A DNA stretch of 64,000 nucleotides from Mastigamoeba balamuthi (taxonomy: Eukaryota > Evosea > Mastigamoebida > Mastigamoebidae): positions 446,837 through 510,836 of the forward strand of contig CACRSC010000002.1 of the NCBI GenBank assembly GCA_902651635.1. The letters are read 5' to 3'. Shown in pieces: positions 21,679 through 32,853 of the stretch. A program made the position numbers and the translations under genes. The first letter of the stretch is position 1; each line of letters starts with the position of its first letter. Below the pieces are notes generated by a model that worked only from the letters and a program-made list of their open reading frames with translations, made no database searches and was not told the origin of the DNA.

Positions 21679-24386
21679 ATGTCGTTGGGCTCAGCGGGCT
21701 CTGGGGCTGGGGGCTCTGCCGCTTCGGTCGACCTGGTGGCCGCTGTGGCCGCCGCGCACGACGGCGCCGAGATCGCGCTGCCGCCGTGCCCCGCGCCCCT
21801 CGCGCTGCCGCTGACGGCGACGGTCCGCGTCTCCCTGCCGCCCCCCCGTGCCGCCGCCGTCGTCTCCGCCGGTTCTGACGTCGTCGACGCCGTCGCTGGC
21901 GGTGCTGCGCTCGCGGGGCCCGCGTGCGCTGCTCTCTCTGCGCGGGCTGCGGGCCGAGGCGCACGCGGGGGCCGAGCCGCTGGCCGCCGTGGTCGCCGAG
22001 GTCTGCGACGGGGGCTCGGCCCTCGACGCCGCCGACTGCGTCCTCGCCCGCGGCTGCCTCGCCCTCGAGCCCTCGGCCGGCCCCGTCGCCCTCCGCTCCT
22101 GCGCCCTCGACAACCCGCGCGGCTGCTGCCTCCGCGCCGACAGCGCCGGCCCCCTCTCCCTCGCCGACTGCGCCCTCTGCGGCGCCGTCCGCCTGCGCCC
22201 CCCGTGCCCGTCGTCGTCGTCGTCGTCGTCGCTGTCGCCGGTGGTCTTGGAGCGCTGCGTGCTGCGCGGCTGCGCGGTGGCCGTCGGGGGCTGCGCAGCG
22301 CGCGTCGTCTTCAGGCGCTGCGAGTTCGTCGGCGCCCGCGTCGACGTCGCCGGCGAGGGCGCCGACGCCACGTTCGAGGAGTGCGTCTTCCGCGACTGCG
22401 CGGGCGAGGCCGCCGCCGCCGTCGTCCAGCGCGGCGCCCGGCCCGCCTTTGTCAAGTGCGAGTTCCGGGGCTGCTGGCTGCTCGTCCGCGGCGCCGCCCC
22501 CGTCGTCGACGAGTGCAGCGTCACCGCCAGCCCCGTGCGCGGGCTGCCCGCCTGCCGTGCCGGCGGCTGCTGAACGCGGGGTCCGGGGGTGGCCGTGCCA
22601 GCGCAGGGCGACGGCGTCGTCGTGGAGTCGGGCGCTGAGCCGTCGCTGCGCTTCTGCGCCGTCACGGGCTGTTCGGGCAGCGGCGTCGTCGTCCGCGGGG
22701 CCGCTGCCAAGGCCGCCCTCGAGTCCTGCAAGGTCACGGGGTCCAAGGTGCGCGCGCCCCCTCGGGCCGTCCCGTCGCTGGGGGGGGCCCCTCACAGCGG
22801 CGCGTCAATTGACTGGGGCAGAGGTGCGGCGTCGTCGTGCACTCGGGGGCCTCGGCGGCGCTGAGCGACTGCGACGTCTCGGGCTCCGGCGGCAGCAACG
22901 TCGAGGCGCAGCAAGAGGGCTCCGTGGCCCTCGATCGCTGCCGTCTCCACCACTCCGAGGTCTCTCTGCCGTCTCTGCGCGCCCCATTCAATTGATTTCG
23001 CCCCACAAACACTCTGTTTTGCCTCCCCCCCGCCCCGCCCTCTCTCGCGCCACGCAGCAAGCGGGCGTGTCTGCGCACCACGGCGGCAGGGCCGAGGCCG
23101 TCGACTGCGACATACACAGCAACGGCGGGGCCAACGTGTACGTGGGGGCCGCGGGCCGCGTGCAGGCGCGCCGCTGCGACGTGCACGGCGGCGCCGCCGA
23201 GGGCCTCGCCGTCTCGGGCGGCAGCGCCGTCCTGCGCTCGTGCACCGTCCGCGAGACGGCCCTCGAGGGCGCCGACGTGGACGCCAGCGACGCCGAGGTC
23301 GCGCTCGAGGCCTGCGCGTTCACGGCCTGCGGGGGCTCCGCCGCTGTGCTCCTCCGCAACGCCTCGCGCGCGCGCCTGAGCGCCTGCACCGCCGACGACA
23401 GCGCTGGCGCCGGGGCCCGCGTCGAGGCGGGGGCTGCGGCGGTGCTCGAGGGCTGCGCGCTGAGCGGGAGCGCGGGGTCGGGGCTGAGCGTCGCGGGGGC
23501 GGGCAGCAGCGCGGAGCTGCGCGAGTGCCGCGCGGAGCGCAACGGCGCCCACGGCATCGACGCCGGCGCCGGGTGCGCGCTGGCGGTCGCGCGGTGCTCG
23601 TGCTCGCGCAACGCGGGCTGCGGGGCGCTGGTGCGCGGCGGGGCGGCGGGCAGCGTGCGCGAGTGCTCGTTCGAGGGCAACGGCGCCGCGGGCGTCGAGG
23701 TCGCCGGCGAGGGCACAGCGCCGTCGCTCGAGGCCTGCGCGGTCGGCGCCAGCGGCCAGGCGGGCATCTACGTCCACAGCGGCGCGCGGCCCGCGCTCAG
23801 CGGGTGCTCGGTGAGCGGCGGCAGCGGCGCCAGCGTCGAGGTGCGCTCGGCGTGCCCGTCGCTCGCGCAGTGCACTCTGCGCGGCGCCAAGTCCGCTGCG
23901 CTCCTGGCCCTCGGCGACGCCGCGCAGCCCACGCTGGCCGACTGCGACCTCTGCGACTGCGCAGCCCACGGCGTGGCCTCTGCGAGGGGCGCCAACCCGC
24001 TGCTGCGGGGCTGCCGGATCCGCGGGTGCGGCAGCGCGGGTCTGAGCGTCCGCGAGTCCGCGTCGGCGCGTGCGCAGTCGTGCGAGTTCGCGGGCTGCCG
24101 CAGGGGCGCCGAGGTCTCCGCGGGCTGCCGGGCCGTGCTCGACGCGTGCTCGCTGAGGGGCGGGCAGGAGTGCGGCGTCGTGGCCTGCGGCGGAGGCGCC
24201 GTGGCGCTGCGGGGCTGCGAGGTCGGCGGCTTCGCGCTCTACGGCGTCGCTGTGCTCGCGGGCTCGTCTGCGCGCCTGCAGCGCTGCAAGCTCGACGGCA
24301 ACGCGCTGGGCCCGCTGGACGACGCCGACAGGTCCTCCCAGATCAGCGAGTGCACGTGCGACCAGCGCGAGTGGCAGCCCTGGTGA
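21679..24386 (+). CDS. Right-handed parallel beta-helix protein (pectin-lyase-like fold)
   Basis: Exons about 21679-22534, 22607-22747, 22822-22959 and 23058-24386 join in frame to give about 820 residues. From residue 80 onward the protein is a run of short turns of the form LRSCTVRETALEGADV / LEACAFTACGGSAAVL / RARLSACTADDSAGAG, each with a Cys and a Gly or Ala corner. This is the pattern of parallel beta-helix (PbH1/CASH) domains, as in FBXO11-like and secreted carbohydrate-active proteins. No signal peptide, F-box or catalytic motif is evident, so function is open. The first exon needs a one-base shift in the C-run at 21841-21847; without it the frame stays wrong from there on. Base composition is extremely GC-rich. 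Confidence 0.75.
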
Positions 24387-24528
24387 GCTCACCCCTGCAG
24401 GGCGCCCGATCTGGAAACCCGATTTTCCCGATGGCAGAGATACACACGTTTGATCCCAGCCCGTTCGCACCGGAACAAAAGAAAGAAAGAAAGAGAGGCA
24501 AGAGACGCCAGGCAGGCGCACACGCTCG

Positions 24529-27500
24529 ATGCCCGAGACTCCCCTGGTGGTGGCCGCCCTCTGGGTGGCCCTGAGGGCGCTGGACCTCGCGTGTGCCGCG
24601 GTGGCAGCCCCTCTCTACGCCCTCGTGCTGCTCCTCGACGCCCTCTGCGCCCTCGACGCCCTCCACGCCGACCCCGCGCCCCGCCTCGCCTACTCTCTCT
24701 GTGCGCCCCCGCCCCTCCCGTGCTCTGCGACCCGCTTCTGTGGCCTGTGGCCCGCGATCTCTGGGTTTTCATCGTTCTTCATCGTTTTTCATCGTTTCGA
24801 CGCGGAAGCACCGCTGCTCGCTGGCTGACTGAGTGCTCAGGTGCTCTCGCACGCCTGGCGGCCCTGGCGGCGCTGCTCGCCGGCGCTGCCTGCGCGGCCT
24901 ACGGCGTGTGGGCGGCCGACATGGCGGCCAGGGGCCTGTGCGCCCTGGCAGCGGCTGCCGTGGCGCGGGGCGTGTTCTGCGTGCAGTCGCTGGGGCTCCC
25001 CGCTGCCTCGCTCGGCCCCCTCGCCCGCGCGCTCCCCGAGGCCCTGCTCGACGTCCTCGCTGCTGTCTGCGGTGCCCTCGGCGTCGCCTCTCTCGTCAGG
25101 GCGCCCTGGACGCTGGCCTGCGTCCTCGCGCCTCCCGGGGCCCGCGGGGCTGCCAGCACGTCGGGCAGGCGTCCCAAGTCCGCACAGCAGCAGCAGCAGC
25201 GCCAGCCGCACGGGGCGAGCACGAGGGCGCTGCTGGTAGCGCAGCCGCCCATGGCCGTCGTCGACACGGCAGCCCTGGCAGCGGCGGTGCTGCAGCTCGC
25301 GGTGTGCCCGTGGAGGCTCCGGAGGGTGCCGGGCATCGTCGCTGGCGCCCTCGGCCCCGGGCAGAGCGCAGCGCACGCGCTCGCGTGGAGCCTCGAGATC
25401 AGGGCGCGCGTCGCTCTGCAGCTCGCCCTGGGGGCCACCGACCTGGCCGTCATCGCTCTGGGCCTCTGCGCAGGCGTGCTGGCCCCGTGGCGGATGGTGA
25501 CCGTCTGCCGCTCTCTGGTGCGGGCTCTCCGCTGTTCCTGGACGCTCGCGGCTCACTGGGGGCGCTGTGCGACACCGCTGCAGGCCCAGTGGATGGCAGA
25601 CGAGGACCTCGCCAAGAGGCGGTGCCTGCACGAGCTGCGCGAGGCGCTGCTGGACTGGGCTCTGGTCCTTGTCCCGGGGGCTGCTGTGTGCCTCACCCCG
25701 CGGGCCTACCAGCTCTTCGCCCGGTGGCCCCGGGTACTCCTCACGTCGTCCCCCCCACCCCTCTCACGAGGCGCACCGCACAGCCCGCTCGGGTGATCAG
25801 CAGCGAGGGCAGGGTCTACGTCGTGACGCTCTTCGGGCAGGTGCTCCTGGACGTCGTCACTGTCCCCCTGGCCGCCGTGCTCCTCGCCACTGCGTACCGC
25901 ATGCGCAACGTCTGCCACCGCGTCCGCTCCCTGGTGCACAGAGACGTGCGTCGTGATGCGTTGGCGGCGTTGGGCGGACTCAATCGGCCCTGCAGAGGTG
26001 GACGTTCGAGCTGAACATGTGCGTCGTCCTGGAGTTCGGGAGTTTGCTGGCAGATGTGCCACCCGCGATCGCGGGCCTCGTTGTGCTGGGGCTGGTCTGG
26101 CGGGCCCCCTTCATGGTCAGGGACCTCCTCGGGGCCACCGGGGCGCGGCAGAGGCGCGCTGTGGCCTGCAGCCACTTTGTCGCTCTCTTCTCTGACATTC
26201 TGGACTCGCCGTTCTACGCTCTCTCCTCCCTCGTCTGGCTCACCATCTGGAGGGCCCCCACGCTCTACTCGGAGCTCTCCAAGGTGTGGCCAGCTTCTCT
26301 CATCCCGTTCTCACGCAATTACAGGCCACCACGAGAGCGGAGAGGCGTAGGATAATACTCAGAAACGTGCTGCTTCTTCTGGTAGATGTACCCGCAGCCC
26401 TGGCAGCGGCTGTCGTATTTGTAACGGTGTGGCGCGCTTCTTCCCTGTACCTCTCCATCAAGAAGGTGCCTGGACATTGGCACCAACCGCCTCTGACGCG
26501 CACAAGACCTATTCAAACAGCGAGCAGAACAACACGGGGCGGAGGGTTGTGGCTCCCACGGCTGAAGAAGAGGAGAACCCAACCCCGGTGTCTGAGCCCG
26601 CCTTCTCGTGGAACTTCTTCTCAGTGTGGTACGACCACCAGCCATTGATAGGGAATCACCGCCCCTCGCAACAGGCACATCCTCGCGTTCAGAGAGTTCG
26701 CACTGCTGATACTGGACATACCATTTCTCCTGCTCACAGTCTTCATTGGCCTCGCACCATGGCGCCACTACGTCCTCAGGAGCATCCTGAGAGAGCCGAT
26801 GGATGAGTGGTCGAGAAGGAAGCTCATTCTTCTGCAGGCCCTGGCCCTGACGCTCGACTTCCCCTGCGTGGTTCTTCTTGTCCTGCTTCTGGTGTCATGG
26901 CGCTGCACAACTGTACTTCAGCTCATGCGGCAGGTGGGCAACACCCAACACCAGCAAACCAACTTTAAAGGATCACTTCAGTGCCACCTGCTCGAACAGA
27001 GGCAGAACGCCGTCTTTGCACAGTTCTGGCAGCTGATGATAGACACTCCATTTGTCGTTTTGGGTGCTCTCTGTCTGTGGAGGGCCCCATTTCTGCTCTA
27101 CCAAGTGCTCCGCGAGTACGACACTGCTTGGGAGAGGCGTGGGCTGGTTGTTGCCCAATTCTGGTCCGCTGTGAAAGACGTACCGTGCATCGTGCTGCTG
27201 ACAATCATGGTTGTCACCGCATGGCGAGTCCCTCTGCTCTACCACTCATATAAAAAGGCACACCGTACTGCCCTACCGACTCGGTCACTAACGCAAGACT
27301 CCAGTACGAGAGAGGAGACGACGAGCACAAAATCGTGTTGCAGCACTTTTGGCAGTGGATTCTGGACTTGCCATTTGCTGTACTTTTCATATTCGTGTCC
27401 ATAACAGTGTGGAGGCTGCCCTGCATGGCCATGTGCCTCTACAGAGCAAACAAGACGGGGAGACAAACAATAACAGAGCACGCCGGCTTCGTGGTCTTAG

Positions 27501-29779
27501 ACGCTCTCATTGCGATCCCCTGTTCGTCCATTCGGGCCTATCCGCACACCACTCACCCCTGTTACAGTTATCGTAGTGGTCGTCACAACCATTAGGCTGC
27601 AGACATTCGTTATTCTATTCAGGGAAGCCTCACAACGGTACTCGAGTGACAACAACTGGGTACTTGCATTTTTTTCTAGGGTGATTCTAATCGGCAAATC
27701 AGACCTACAGTTTCTACGAAGCCTCGTGGCTTTCCTTTATGCTGGTCATTTATGACGTGGTCATCGTACTCATTCCATCATTGCTGGTGGTTGTCGGGGT
27801 GGTGAGAATTCCGTTCTTCAGCTATCGCACGTATGCCAGAGTACGTGACCTGTGGTATCCTTCGAAGAAGAGGAGGATCGACGACATTCGCAAGAGAACA
27901 GCCCTGATATGCACAGCAGTTGACGGTCATTTCACACTACCTCTGATATCCGATGTAGCTCACCGGGAGGCGACGACAACCCTTTCCTTCTATTACCATC
28001 TCGTCTGCCTCCCCTTGAAGGCACAACCACTCGCTTACTCATTGGCTGACTTGAACTAGATTGTCGGATATCTGCTCCTTCCCATCCATTGGTTGTTTGG
28101 CAAGACTCTGTCTTTGGCGCATGGAACAATAACAGAAGGTGTTGTGTACAATACACTCATCTCCTTCAGCGGTAAGTCTCCTGCCATCGCTCACCTCATA
28201 GCTACACAGAGTATATCATGGACCACAAGTCATTTTGGAAAATCCACTTTGTGCCCGTTTACACAATTCCATTTTCAGTTATTCTTGTTCCATTTATCGG
28301 GAGTCTCGCCATCGCCATTTCCCTGGTACTCGTTATCAGTATTCTCACATTCGGCTCCCCTTTGATTGAGCGTTCCAAGACAAGTAAGTGCCATCGCAAG
28401 CCATTCTCCATTTAACGACCCAAAGGAATAAGCCCAGCAATCTACGTGGCCCTTGAATCCACATCAATGCTATTCCAACTGATTACCACTCCAATACTCA
28501 TTATCATGCTGGTAATACTGTCATTTTCTCCGGTGATCCCCTTTGCAGAGCTACATAGGCACTACATAGAATCTAGCTTGTCCACACAAATTTCATACCA
28601 AGGACTCCAGGAATTGCTCGATGATATTAAATACCAGCTGTGTCACAATCTTGCAAACCTTACTTACGCTCACATGTCAATCGAGTTTGTTTGGCTGGCG
28701 TGCACCTCTCTTGCAGTTGTTCAACTCAACAAATGTAAGTCTTAGTTTAAGGCACCACAATCTAACACCAGCAGTCACGAGAAAGTATGCGCCTTTGTTT
28801 CAACCAGCGGGGTGCTACCTGTGGCTCGCTTCGCACCTCATGTCTGGGAGAACATGGGGGCTATATTGCAGTTTGCTGGGGTGGAGTGCGTCGGAGTGCT
28901 ACTCAATTCGCCGTTGTTTCTATCTGGGAGAGTTGCTCATGTTCCCAATTGTTCTTATCTGGGCAGGATGGCCTGTTGCAGTGGTGTATTACCTCAACTC
29001 ACCATCACTTCAATTCTATTCTGCTTCCGCCCTCACAATCATCTGGCTGTATTCGAGTAGCGCCATCATCTCGAGGAAGTCCGCACACTGCATTTCTTGT
29101 TCTCACACTTCTCTATACAGTTGGAGATCAGCTGATTCCGAGTCATACATAGGAATTCCATTACTCAACCTCGCACAATGTACTGCATCTCTGCAGACGA
29201 GCATCAAAGATCACGGCCTGTCCATTCACATTGAGGGTACTCTAACCAGATGTGCAAGACCATTATATGGGCCTCTTAGCTGACTCATCTGTTCAGCATG
29301 CAATGTCCAACACGCAACATTGTCCATCGAAGGAGACAAACTCTGGGAAATAGTCGAAGGTGCACAAAAGTTCATTCAGCAATTTAACATACCACAATGC
29401 AGCAACTGTGGGAGCAAGCATAGTGCGATTTGCTCGACTTGTTCTTCTTCCATTATGCTTGTTTCCACAATATATGTCATCTGCACCTTTCAAGAATGCT
29501 CGTCCAGGAAAGCCAGTGACAGCCGTGTTGCACTTTGGCGACACACCAAATGCACGTATTTCGCACAAGACCCTCCTTCGCATCCTGCAACAGCTTTCCG
29601 AAGGGCAAAACCCTGATTTTGTGCTTAAGGCTGAGTATGGTCACTATGGCTGGGGATTCGAGCCAGATGGACTGCTCTTCGCTATCCAATCCAACATCAA
29701 GGAGCTACTCACCAGCCTTGAATCACAGGCCCCTCTAAAACTGATTGCACAACACACAAACCTTCCGAAACAGGACTAA
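24529..29779 (+). CDS. Large multi-exon membrane protein with W-R-x-P hairpin repeats, unrecognised
   Basis: The first exon 24529-24700 joins 24841 as AYSLC|ALARLAAL. Later exons (approximate) are 24841-25723, 25801-25941, 25997-26285, 26325-26463, 26675-26931, 27000-27255 and 27320-27520, then smaller ones to a final frame ending at 29779 (about 29360-29779). Each module is 55-65 residues: a D-x-P-F before a hydrophobic hairpin, then W-R-[AVL]-P and a basic link (examples VWRAPFMV, IWRAPTLY, LWRAPFLLY, AWRVPLLY, VWRLPCMA). At least ten modules can be followed, each probably crossing or dipping into the membrane twice. The C-terminal 140 residues are soluble. I know no family with this repeat. 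GC falls from over 70% at the 5' end to near 45% at the 3' end. Exon edges past 27.5 kb are uncertain. Confidence 0.6.
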
Positions 29780-30224
29780 ATGCACACGATCCCAGGATAC
29801 ATCAAATCTATTTCGTTTTATTCCTGTGATGAATGAAGCTGGAAGCTAATAACAGTTGCCCAATAGTGGATTGTGTCTGGGTTTGTTCTGATTTTCTGTC
29901 CCTTGAATAATCAGTGAAGGGATAAATAGCATGTCTGTGCTTCTTATTATCAGGATTAATGCTACTATTCTCTCGAAAAACAGCAAAGGAAGCCATAACC
30001 ATGTGCGTCGTTTATCTGAAAAAGCCAGTCATGTTCAACCACCTGGCTGGCCTGCTTATAATCGAACTTGGTAAGTCACTCAGGCTCTGAACACACTAAA
30101 CTGACTTAATACAGTGCAAATCACAACCAACTAGCCCACCTTAATTCTTCAAATACAATCCAATCATACTTTTTATTATGTGTTTTGTACTTCCGAGGGC
30201 AAATCCTGATCTAGTATGCAGTGT

Positions 30225-30485
30225 GTCTCCCTTGGCCTCCAGGACTGCTTGCAACCGAGCAGGCAATAAAGAAACCAATTTTGAGCATACCCCTAAGAGA
30301 GAGAGACTTCCACTCTTTTCTGAGGCAGTGCATCAATGCCTTCATAGATAAAGGGTTTGCCACAGTCATCTTAGCCTTCAGGATGCCTTAGGCATTTTCT
30401 TTTCCATTGAGATCAGATGTGAAGCCATCCAAACCCATGTGAGGAAAAGCACCCTCACACCTGAACCTTCTGGGGGTACTTCACC
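30225..30485 (-). mobile_element. Decayed, internally deleted Tc1/mariner transposase fragment
   Basis: On the minus strand, pieces in two frames read VKYPQKVQV then GCFSSHG, next an ENA.GILKAKMT-like segment, then LRKEWKSLSL and finally LPARLQAVLEAKGDTLHT. These are the catalytic-core strand, the D-N-P-I-E-region helix and the C-terminal SMP-RLQAVIEAKG signature of Tc1 transposases. The middle, with the second catalytic Asp, is missing, and stops and frame changes are present. It cannot encode an active enzyme. Confidence 0.75.
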
Positions 30486-30689
30486 TGTCTGACCAACAAT
30501 TGATGACCAGAAAGCTGCCAATGCTTGGTCTTTGGTCCCTCTAACAAGCTCGTATAGATTTGCACTGTAAAACCTGCTGTGAGATTAATGAGATGTATGA
30601 TTTAGTGATGAGACAACACTTGGGCTGGGTGAATCACAGGCAAAGCACTAGCAAGTATTGGGTTATCAATTTCTTTTCAGGAAGGTGAA

Positions 30690-30765
30690 GTACCCCTCTT
30701 TTACCATCTTTTGGGCAAACTTCACTAAGAGCTGTCTTTACCTATTTCTGATGCAGTGCATCAAG
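30690..30765 (-). mobile_element. Second short Tc1/mariner transposase fragment
   Basis: The minus strand reads ALMHCIRNR, a stop, then RQLLVKFAQKM. This matches the segment just before the C-terminus of Tc1-like transposases and closely parallels the copy at the right end of the window (ALVYCIRNEWRQLSVEFAQK). Only about 25 residues survive. Confidence 0.6.
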
Positions 30766-32000
30766 GCAGTTAAAGAATGAGGGTATAACACATAATTAAA
30801 TAAGCCTGAAACTTGGCTACATGCAAACACTGGCGAATAGCTGAGACAGAAGCCTGAAGATGAAGGATTCTGTGCAGAGCAGCAGCTGAGTAGGCTGCTT
30901 TGATATGGTCCTGGAAAGGATCTGTTAATTCCCTTCCTCTGAAGTTGTTCTTCTTGCTCTCTTGTTTGGTGGTACTGTGACCACAGTGTCAGGCCGGGTT
31001 TTCATTCAGTGCGGGGCCGATCCGAGTCCACAGTGCATGTATTGCGCAATGCACTTCTCTTATCACTGAGAGCCCATAGAGTGTCAGTGCAGAAACCCAA
31101 TCTCCCATCTTTTCTTCTATATTAGAGACATGTTTAGCACAAGTGCTAATTATGCCACTAAAATAGCACCAATGCACTAATTTAGTGCTGAAGTTGCAGT
31201 AATGACCAACAATTTGTCGTATGAATGTTACACAAGAATTATCTTGTTTTCCTCTATTAGTGTGATAGTACAGAAATTGCACCCAGCAAACTGTGCTGAC
31301 AATCCTATTTTTCATTTAAACCAGGAAGTCGGAGATAACTCAAGAGAGCATTTCTTCCTGATGCCTTATGCTTGATTGCATAAAAGAAATTATTACTGTA
31401 CAGATGTTGAAAATAATAAACTGATGAAAATGCTAATATTCAGCACTTCAACAAATATCAATAATGACCGTTTGTTGCATGTGATCACCTTTTTCCCTTG
31501 GCAGGAATTTGCAAGCCAATCATGAAGGGCAGCAAACTGGGCGGAAACCTCATGGGCCATTCACAACAGTGCTGTAATCTACCATGCCCATCAGTGTGAT
31601 TATCCATTCAGTCATATTGGGGCTGAGCAAAAAAATCAACTCAGAACAGAGCTCAATAATGTTCATACTGTTGACCAGGGTAACCCCAATGATATTCTTG
31701 AGACGTTGAATGAAGCGCGCAATTGGGCTGCCTGAATTGCGAAGTGATAAGGATCATTTCGCGAAATTCTCCACTTACCTGTGTCATCCCCAGAATTGCA
31801 ATCGCCTTACTCGCTTGCCAAAGTGAGGAGTGTGCTGTTGAAGAGAAGATGGCTTCCATGTAGATTGCAAAAGGTGCTGGGTCGAGTTCCCAGCCCACCC
31901 TCGGTTTATTATCGGTTTTGGCTACCTGGTTGAAGAAAACCGAAGCAAATTCCCTTCTTCAGCCACCCGAGCTCCTACATTCCCTGCTTCCAGTCTGCTG

Positions 32001-32853
32001 CTACCGACGGGCACCGCTGTCGCCGTGGCCTGCTCGATTCGGCTCAGTCATTGTTGTGCGCCCGCCCTGCAATCCTTGGGAATGGAAAGGTCCATCCTGC
32101 GACCCCGTTGCAGCACCGAGGGTCAGAGATGGCGGGCAGATGCGGTAGCTTTTCCGGAGGGTGCTGGAAGCAGAGCGCGGCCGTTTGGACTGCAGACAAC
32201 TCTTGGAGCACAGCACGATGGGCTTGCTGCACACACGGGCCACAGCAGCGCCTGCTGTGTCGGCGATCTCGATGCAGAGCACCACCTCTCTGCCCAGATG
32301 CAGCCTCGAAGAGTTGCAGTACCTCGGGTGGGAGGGAGAAGCGGGCATGTCAGGGCGTCTGCCGCGCTGCGATGGTGGGCATCGCAAGGCAGAAATACGA
32401 TTTGCAGCCATCAAAGACGAAGACCAGCTCGTCGCCCTGGACAGAGGGCTCTGGCGATGGCGAGGTGCACCTCAGAGCCACGTTCGGCTTGCCGAGGGGC
32501 TGGCAGCACGTGCGGCATGGCGCGAGGGCTGCAGAATGCCCGCGGATCTTAGGAGCCAAATTGGAGAGGGGAATGCGAAATTTGCTCACGACGACCATCC
32601 ATCGATCCTAGGCAGAGAACGGCACTTCGACCCGAGGCCCACAGGCAATCCGGACTGAGTCTGTGGTCCGAGAGCCACTGAAGACGCGCGGCCACAGAGA
32701 CCTGCGATTGAATTCGCCTCAGGATCCAATTGGGGCATTTCAATGCCGAGGGAAAAAGTCAGAGGAAGGGCGAACGCAGAACGGGGTCGTCCGGATAATT
32801 CGCGAGGGATTCACCCACATCCTCGGCTGGGGAGTGTATGCGCTCGGGTCCAT
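32001..32853 (-). CDS. Family A-D protein, member A (short, possibly degenerate)
   Basis: Four exons on the minus strand share splice sites and phases with members B, C and D. Exon 1 starts at 32853 (MDPSAYTPQPRMWVNPSRII). Exon 2 holds VSVAARLQWLSDH...LWASGRSAVL. Exon 3 holds PLAPCRTCCQPLGKPNVAL and GDELVFVFDGCKS. Exon 4 holds YCNSSRLHLGREVVLCIEI and ends VARVCSKPIVLCSKS plus a short tail. The C-terminal Q-x-N-x-A-R helix of the other members is absent from this frame; a faint remnant may lie past the stop in another frame. It is therefore either a shorter isoform or a decaying copy. Function unknown. Confidence 0.62.

Larger units (their letters stand above)
29780..32000. other. AT-rich intergenic stretch with transposon debris
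   Basis: Sharply lower GC than the flanking genes. Apart from the two Tc1-like fragments listed separately, no coding sequence is recognised. Short frames at 30989-31315 and 31653-31898 (minus) have no family features. Confidence 0.5.

Noticed and set aside
22734-24521. Minus-strand frame of 595 codons
   Set aside because: Antisense of the beta-helix gene. The plus frame shows regular turns with Cys, this one only Arg/Ala-rich sequence.
31860-31905. GGGTCGAGTTCCC, similar to a tRNA B box
   Set aside because: No matching acceptor, D arm or anticodon stem could be drawn around it.
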